9,385 nucleotides of DNA from an uncultured Prevotellaceae bacterium (GTDB lineage: Bacteria > Bacteroidota > Bacteroidia > Bacteroidales > Muribaculaceae), in NCBI GenBank assembly GCA_945645715.1, contig CALZFJ010000047.1, positions 1 to 9,385 of the forward strand, given 5' to 3'. The translations under genes and the position numbers were made by a program. The notes under the pieces were generated by a model. The model had not been told where the DNA came from and made no database searches. It saw only the letters and a program-made list of their open reading frames with translations. Each line of letters begins with the position of its first letter. Within the stretch, counting starts at the first letter, position 1. This document shows positions 6,899 to 9,385 of this stretch, one piece after another.

Positions 6899-6909
6899 AG
6901 ATTTTCGGG

Positions 6910-6956
6910 ATAACTCCTCTAAATCGCACTTTTTTTGCCACATTTAGAGGAGTTAT
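6910..6956. repeat. Hairpin repeat, copy C
   Basis: ATAACTCCTCTAAAT (6910-6924) and ATTTAGAGGAGTTAT (6942-6956) form a perfect 15-bp stem around a 17-nt loop. The loop differs from copies A and B by one base (CGCAC for CTCAC) and keeps the seven-T run. It is the longest stem of the three. It lies between the ends of the convergent ATPase and hipA genes and contains the hipA stop codon. Neither strand has a T-run after the stem. Confidence 0.88.
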
Positions 6957-8463
6957 CTTGCTCGTGGGAGCTAAAGGAAGTATTTTTTAGCATTTCACAC
7001 AGTGTGGCATCGCTGATGTTGGTGATGCCGGTTTCTTGTATGAGGGCATGCTCGGGCTTGTTTTTGCCTATCACGAATTTGCGCTCCTTGCCGTTCTCGG
7101 TGGCATAGAGGTGATAGTTGCCCTTGTAGGTTTGCTCTATGCGTATTTCGGAGAACGTTCGGCCCTCAATCTCAAAAGAGCGAGATGGGCACCCGGCATT
7201 GGCAAAGCCCCATGACGTGAGATGCGCGTTGATGGTCTGCTCCACGGCATTGATCCAGCGAGGCTGAACGCCATGTTTCATTGCAATGGTGCGGAATTGC
7301 ATCAAGGCATTTGCCACAGCCCGAATGATTGCCTCGGGGCGGCGTATTCCGTTGTCTCTTGCAAACTGAATGGCATCGTCGAGGGTATGTCTTGATAACT
7401 TACCTTGCATCATTAGGCAATGCATCGTTTCGGGGAGGAAACCGCCGGTATTGAATATATATGTTAAGTCGTATGCCGGCGACAACTTCCATGTCCCGTT
7501 CTCGTTCATTAAGAACGAAAAGTTTTTGTTATGGTCATCGGTGTTGTTGGCAAGAATATTGAATATCATGCGACGGAACACCTCTTCTTGCGTTGATTCA
7601 GGCATACGCATTTTTCGGCATACCATCATCAATTTCTCGTAGCTATCTGCTTCGGGATATATGGCGGCAAGTGTCTGCATGTGGACTTTGCAGTCTTCTA
7701 TACGGTCGAAACGTAGAGTAATAAAGTGCCTCCTGCCTTCAACTTCTATCAAGCGACAAGGCATCATCTCGATACCCGCCAAGGTGGCAATTTCATAATA
7801 TGCCATTTCAAGTTCTGCCGAGCTACGCTCAGCATCACCAAACTTCAGAATGCAGTATTCAAATCCTTTCTGCCCTGCTATCTGCCCTGAACGGATTTCA
7901 CCGGTTGTTGGGTTAATCGCAATGATGGCTTTAGGCTGACGACCACCTGCCGATGTGCCTACGGCAATTAATGACTGCAGAGTTATGTATTCATCTGGCT
8001 CAATTTTCGCCTCACTGCGCTGTGTAAATATGCGCTGAGCCAATTCTATCAATGCCTGAAGGTGAACCTTTTCCGACTTCTTTATACCCGATGATTCGGG
8101 AATAAATTCTAAGGCTCCCATTCCTCGCTTCCCTATGAAGGAGAGAATGTCGAGTGGAGTAATCTCTTGGTTTTTTATTCCCTGTTGTATACGCCAACAT
8201 TCAAACACCTGATTTCCCCAAGCATCTGGCAGGGAATCGGCGATGAAAGGGGGCAGACGATGATATATTTTGTGCTCTTTGTCACCTATTATGGGGCGTT
8301 TGCTTGTAGGGCTGCCGATGGAAGCAATGAGAGGAAATGCATCGAGGTTACCCTCAAGAAACCCTCGGCTATACTCAAAATAGCCCATTCCTCGCTTTGC
8401 GTCCCATGACAAGCGCCCTATTTCTTTGCCCCAAAGGAGGACTTTGAGTGAATTAGTAATCAT
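6919..8463 (-). CDS. hipA: HipA-type serine/threonine protein kinase toxin
   Basis: This 514-residue protein has both HipA domains. The N-terminal subdomain (1-110) has LPPFIADSLPDAWGNQVFE, and the kinase core runs from about 160 to 415. The glycine-rich loop VGTSAGGRQPKA (168-179) aligns with the E. coli HipA loop. S171 then falls at the position of its autophosphorylated Ser150. NNTDDHNKNFSF (306-317) is the catalytic loop (D309 or D310, N314), and LSPAYD (327-332) supplies the Mg-binding Asp. Known HipA kinases phosphorylate translation factors such as GltX and are held by HipB; the target here is unknown. It overlaps hipB by 4 nt (ATGA). The protein is about 70 residues longer than E. coli HipA. 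The C-terminal part (about 427-495) looks like an added small domain. The last dozen residues are encoded by the hairpin repeat, so the natural end may have been displaced. Confidence 0.93.
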   Translation of the reverse strand: MITNSLKVLLWGKEIGRLSWDAKRGMGYFEYSRGFLEGNLDAFPLIASIGSPTSKRPIIGDKEHKIYHRLPPFIADSLPDAWGNQVFECWRIQQGIKNQEITPLDILSFIGKRGMGALEFIPESSGIKKSEKVHLQALIELAQRIFTQRSEAKIEPDEYITLQSLIAVGTSAGGRQPKAIIAINPTTGEIRSGQIAGQKGFEYCILKFGDAERSSAELEMAYYEIATLAGIEMMPCRLIEVEGRRHFITLRFDRIEDCKVHMQTLAAIYPEADSYEKLMMVCRKMRMPESTQEEVFRRMIFNILANNTDDHNKNFSFLMNENGTWKLSPAYDLTYIFNTGGFLPETMHCLMMQGKLSRHTLDDAIQFARDNGIRRPEAIIRAVANALMQFRTIAMKHGVQPRWINAVEQTINAHLTSWGFANAGCPSRSFEIEGRTFSEIRIEQTYKGNYHLYATENGKERKFVIGKNKPEHALIQETGITNISDATLCEMLKNTSFSSHEQDNSSKCGKKSAI

Positions 8464-8768
8464 AGCTTTCTATGTCTTATGCGTTGAACTTTCTTTCCTT
8501 CATTCACCAGATATGCCGATTCTGGCAATTCGGGCAAAACCTCATCTAACTGTTGAATACAACCAATGGATTTCATCAGCAGGAGAAACGTACCCAATGA
8601 CATATTACCTGCTTTGCCATTCTCAAACTTGTGAATGGTGTTGATGGTTATGCCCGACTGTTCTGCGACATCTTTTTGTGTCATTTCCGAGCGTAATCGG
8701 TAATCCTTGAACCTTTGTCCAAGCAGACTTATCAATTCGGGTATAGAGTATTCGTAATAATCAAACAT
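8460..8768 (-). CDS. hipB: HipB-type antitoxin, XRE-family DNA-binding protein
   Basis: This 102-residue protein has a Cro/C1-type helix-turn-helix at about 16-72. LGQRFKDYRLRSEMTQKDVA leads to the second helix, and SGITINTIHKFENGK is the recognition region. The C-terminal tail ends in a basic stretch (RIRHRKL) like those of HipB proteins that contact the toxin or DNA. It starts at ATG 8766-8768, 28 nt from the nearest operator half-site. Its stop overlaps the hipA start (ATGA), the standard toxin-antitoxin arrangement. It should bind HipA, neutralise it and repress its own promoter. Confidence 0.92.
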   Translation of the reverse strand: MFDYYEYSIPELISLLGQRFKDYRLRSEMTQKDVAEQSGITINTIHKFENGKAGNMSLGTFLLLMKSIGCIQQLDEVLPELPESAYLVNEGKKVQRIRHRKL

Positions 8769-8796
8769 ATTTAATGTTATATATTATCCTTTGCGT

Positions 8797-8844
8797 TAAG
8801 TTATACCGTATAAATGCTATCTACTTATTGCATACGATAACTTA
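8797..8844. promoter_or_regulatory. Putative hipBA operator (inverted repeat pair)
   Basis: TAAGTTAT (8797-8804) and ATAACTTA (8837-8844) are perfect inverted copies 40 nt apart, about four helical turns. Each is joined on its inner side to a GTAT/ATAC block. TTATAC-C-GTATAA (8801-8813) is also a perfect 6-bp palindrome in its own right. The site lies between the candidate -7 box and hipB, as expected for autoregulation by HipB dimers. Confidence 0.6.
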
Positions 8845-8852
8845 TAATTGCA

Positions 8853-8860
8853 CAAATATA
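8853..8860 (-). promoter_or_regulatory. -7 box of the hipBA promoter
   Basis: The plus-strand CAAATATA reads TATATTTG leftward, an exact TAnnTTTG match. The -33 region at 19-21 nt shows only TTC-like sequence. Transcription would start near 8846-8849, directly before the inverted-repeat operator, leaving a leader of about 80 nt before hipB. Confidence 0.5.
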
Positions 8861-9052
8861 CTCTATTTTTTATTATTTCGGAAGAAATTTCTGGAAAAAA
8901 GCAACTGATACACAATCTTTAACAAATAAATGTACTTCGATAAGCTCTTTTTTAGCCCGAATAACAACTGTTTTTTATCATCAATATGAAAGAAAAAATA
9001 ATATTTTGCAAGAAATATGTAATTAAATAGCGTATAATCAAATCATTCTGCT

Positions 9053-9060
9053 TAACTTTG
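9053..9060 (+). promoter_or_regulatory. -7 box upstream of the small reading frame
   Basis: TAACTTTG matches TAnnTTTG exactly and lies about 40 nt before ATG 9099. No TTG is found at -33 spacing. The bases that follow (TTTGCGGCA) also occur in the linker of the repeat array downstream, so the match may reflect repeat sequence. Confidence 0.35.
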
Positions 9061-9098
9061 CGGCAGAATATGGGACATTTAGTAAAAAATGATGAGCT

Positions 9099-9188
9099 AT
9101 GAGAGATTTAATTGAGAGTCGCGACACGGTGAATGCCTGGATGGAACGGTTCGGGGTGCGATTTGGCGTTTACAAGAATGGCATATAA
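9099..9188 (+). pseudogene. 29-codon reading frame, possibly the broken 5' end of a gene
   Basis: The frame reads MRDLIESRDTVNAWMERFG and then VRFGVYKNGI, with a plausible amphipathic helix and codon use like real genes here, and a promoter-like box upstream. The stop TAA (9186-9188) is the first three bases of the repeat array, so a longer gene may have been cut by the array. I cannot name the family from 29 residues. It may instead be a genuine small protein or chance. Confidence 0.35.
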
Positions 9189-9212
9189 CTTTTGATAAGT
9201 TTTACTGCACTC

Positions 9213-9258
9213 GGCAGAAGCAAAAATGAAAAACTGGGTTTTTCTTTTTGTTTCTGCC
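9213..9258. repeat. Array palindrome 1
   Basis: Left arm 9213-9234 pairs with right arm 9238-9258 in 21 pairs (20 Watson-Crick, one G-T) around the 3-nt loop TGG. The only irregularity is a bulged T at 9227. The outer end is GGCAGAA with TTCTGCC. Confidence 0.85.
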
Positions 9259-9296
9259 TCATTTGTTGTAACTTTTGATAAGTTTTGCGGCACTCG

Positions 9297-9329
9297 GGAA
9301 AAACAATCAAGCAAGCTTGTTGTTTTTCC
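9297..9329. repeat. Array palindrome 2
   Basis: GGAAAAACAA (9297-9306) pairs with TTGTTTTTCC (9320-9329). After a bulged T (9307), CAAG (9308-9311) pairs with CTTG (9316-9319) around a 4-nt loop. As in palindrome 1, the single irregularity is a T bulge in the left arm. The left half recurs at 9370-9385 in unit 3. Confidence 0.85.
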
Positions 9330-9385
9330 ACTCATTTGTTGTAACTTTTGATAAGTTTTGCGGCACTCGGGAAAAACAATCAAGC

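Larger units (their letters stand above)
5249..6953 (+). mobile_element. Putative inserted ATPase cassette bounded by duplicated glutaredoxin-gene tail and hairpin
   Basis: About 80 nt at 5249-5328 (last codons of the glutaredoxin-like gene, spacer, hairpin) recur as a direct repeat at 6871-6953, enclosing one ATPase gene. Upstream the hairpin is tandemly doubled. The left flank of the single downstream hairpin (GGGATAACT) matches the left flank of the first upstream copy. Its right flank (ATCTTGCT) matches the right flank of the second upstream copy, as if one ancestral hairpin site had been split and expanded. No integrase, transposase or terminal inverted repeats are seen, so the mechanism is open: homologous recombination with a relative's allele, or insertion at a gene 3' end. 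Boundaries are those of the repeats. Confidence 0.4.
8769..9098. other. AT-rich intergenic region between hipBA and the small reading frame
   Basis: These 330 nt hold the hipBA promoter and operator in the left third and a rightward -7 box at 9053-9060. The middle (about 8861-9050) is very AT-rich with runs such as TTTTTTATTATTT. I see no reading frame with coding character, no tRNA and no clear hairpin in it. Confidence 0.6.
9186..9385. repeat. Tandem array of conserved linker alternating with variable palindromes (3' partial)
   Basis: Three units begin with TAACTTTTGATAAGTTTT at 9186, 9269 and 9342 (periods 83 and 73 nt). Next comes (G/A)C(G/T)GCACTCGG, then a palindrome, then TCATTTGTTG before the next unit. 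The first unit lacks the leading TTGTTG and so marks the array edge. The palindromes of units 1 and 2 are unrelated in most of their sequence yet both fold almost completely. Unit 3 repeats unit 2 until the window ends. The AACTT-TTGAT-AAGTT core of the linker is itself a short inverted repeat. The array continues beyond the right edge. Confidence 0.85.

Noticed and set aside
5249..6953. Classical insertion sequence or transposon
   Set aside because: There is no transposase, the repeats are direct and include coding sequence, and no terminal inverted repeats or short target-site duplication are seen.
9108..9383. 91-residue minus-strand frame at the right edge
   Set aside because: Its repeated KTYQKL segments are just translations of the array linker, and it also overlaps the plus-strand small frame.
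9186..9385. CRISPR array
   Set aside because: Repeat and spacer lengths are similar to CRISPR, but the variable parts are palindromes, unit 3 repeats the unit 2 sequence as far as the window shows, and no cas gene is seen.

Overview
The window looks like a chromosomal segment of a Bacteroidales bacterium, probably a gut Muribaculaceae-type organism. This rests on protein family content, moderate GC content, weak Shine-Dalgarno sites and several matches to the Bacteroidetes promoter form (TTG-N19-21-TAnnTTTG). The genus is inference, because no rRNA or marker gene is present.

Layout. (1) 1-3316 is an envelope/peptidoglycan region. A lytic transglycosylase with two LysM domains is cut by the left edge. 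It faces a secreted GHL10-type glycoside hydrolase with a C-terminal fibronectin III domain, and a strong bidirectional terminator lies between them. (2) 3317-3541 holds divergent promoters. (3) 3542-5273 is a compact rightward cluster: a YccF membrane protein, a cytoplasmic thioredoxin (WCQPC), a GNAT acetyltransferase, a tiny four-cysteine protein and a glutaredoxin-like protein (CPDC). It reads as a small thiol/redox operon, with the four-cysteine protein as its unexplained member.

(4) 5249-6956 is the most unusual part. An AAA-type ATPase fused to a PD-(D/E)XK-like C-terminal domain (5420-6865) is flanked by direct copies of the last seven codons of the glutaredoxin-like gene plus a distinctive hairpin. 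The hairpin is tandemly doubled upstream of the ATPase and single downstream. The detached gene tail differs from the intact one at two synonymous third positions and at the stop codon. This suggests recombination with, or insertion from, a diverged relative rather than simple local duplication. (5) 6919-8768 is a leftward hipBA toxin-antitoxin operon with an inverted-repeat operator and promoter. The hipA stop codon lies inside the third hairpin.

(6) 8769-9098 is AT-rich intergenic sequence. (7) 9099-9188 is a 29-codon reading frame that may be the broken start of a gene. Its stop lies in the first unit of a repeat array (9186-9385, running off the right edge). In this array a conserved linker alternates with near-perfect palindromes whose sequences differ but whose folds agree, including a single bulged T in the left arm. 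The two most notable things in the window are the duplicated-tail ATPase locus and this palindrome array. Neither can be assigned to a named system from this sequence alone.
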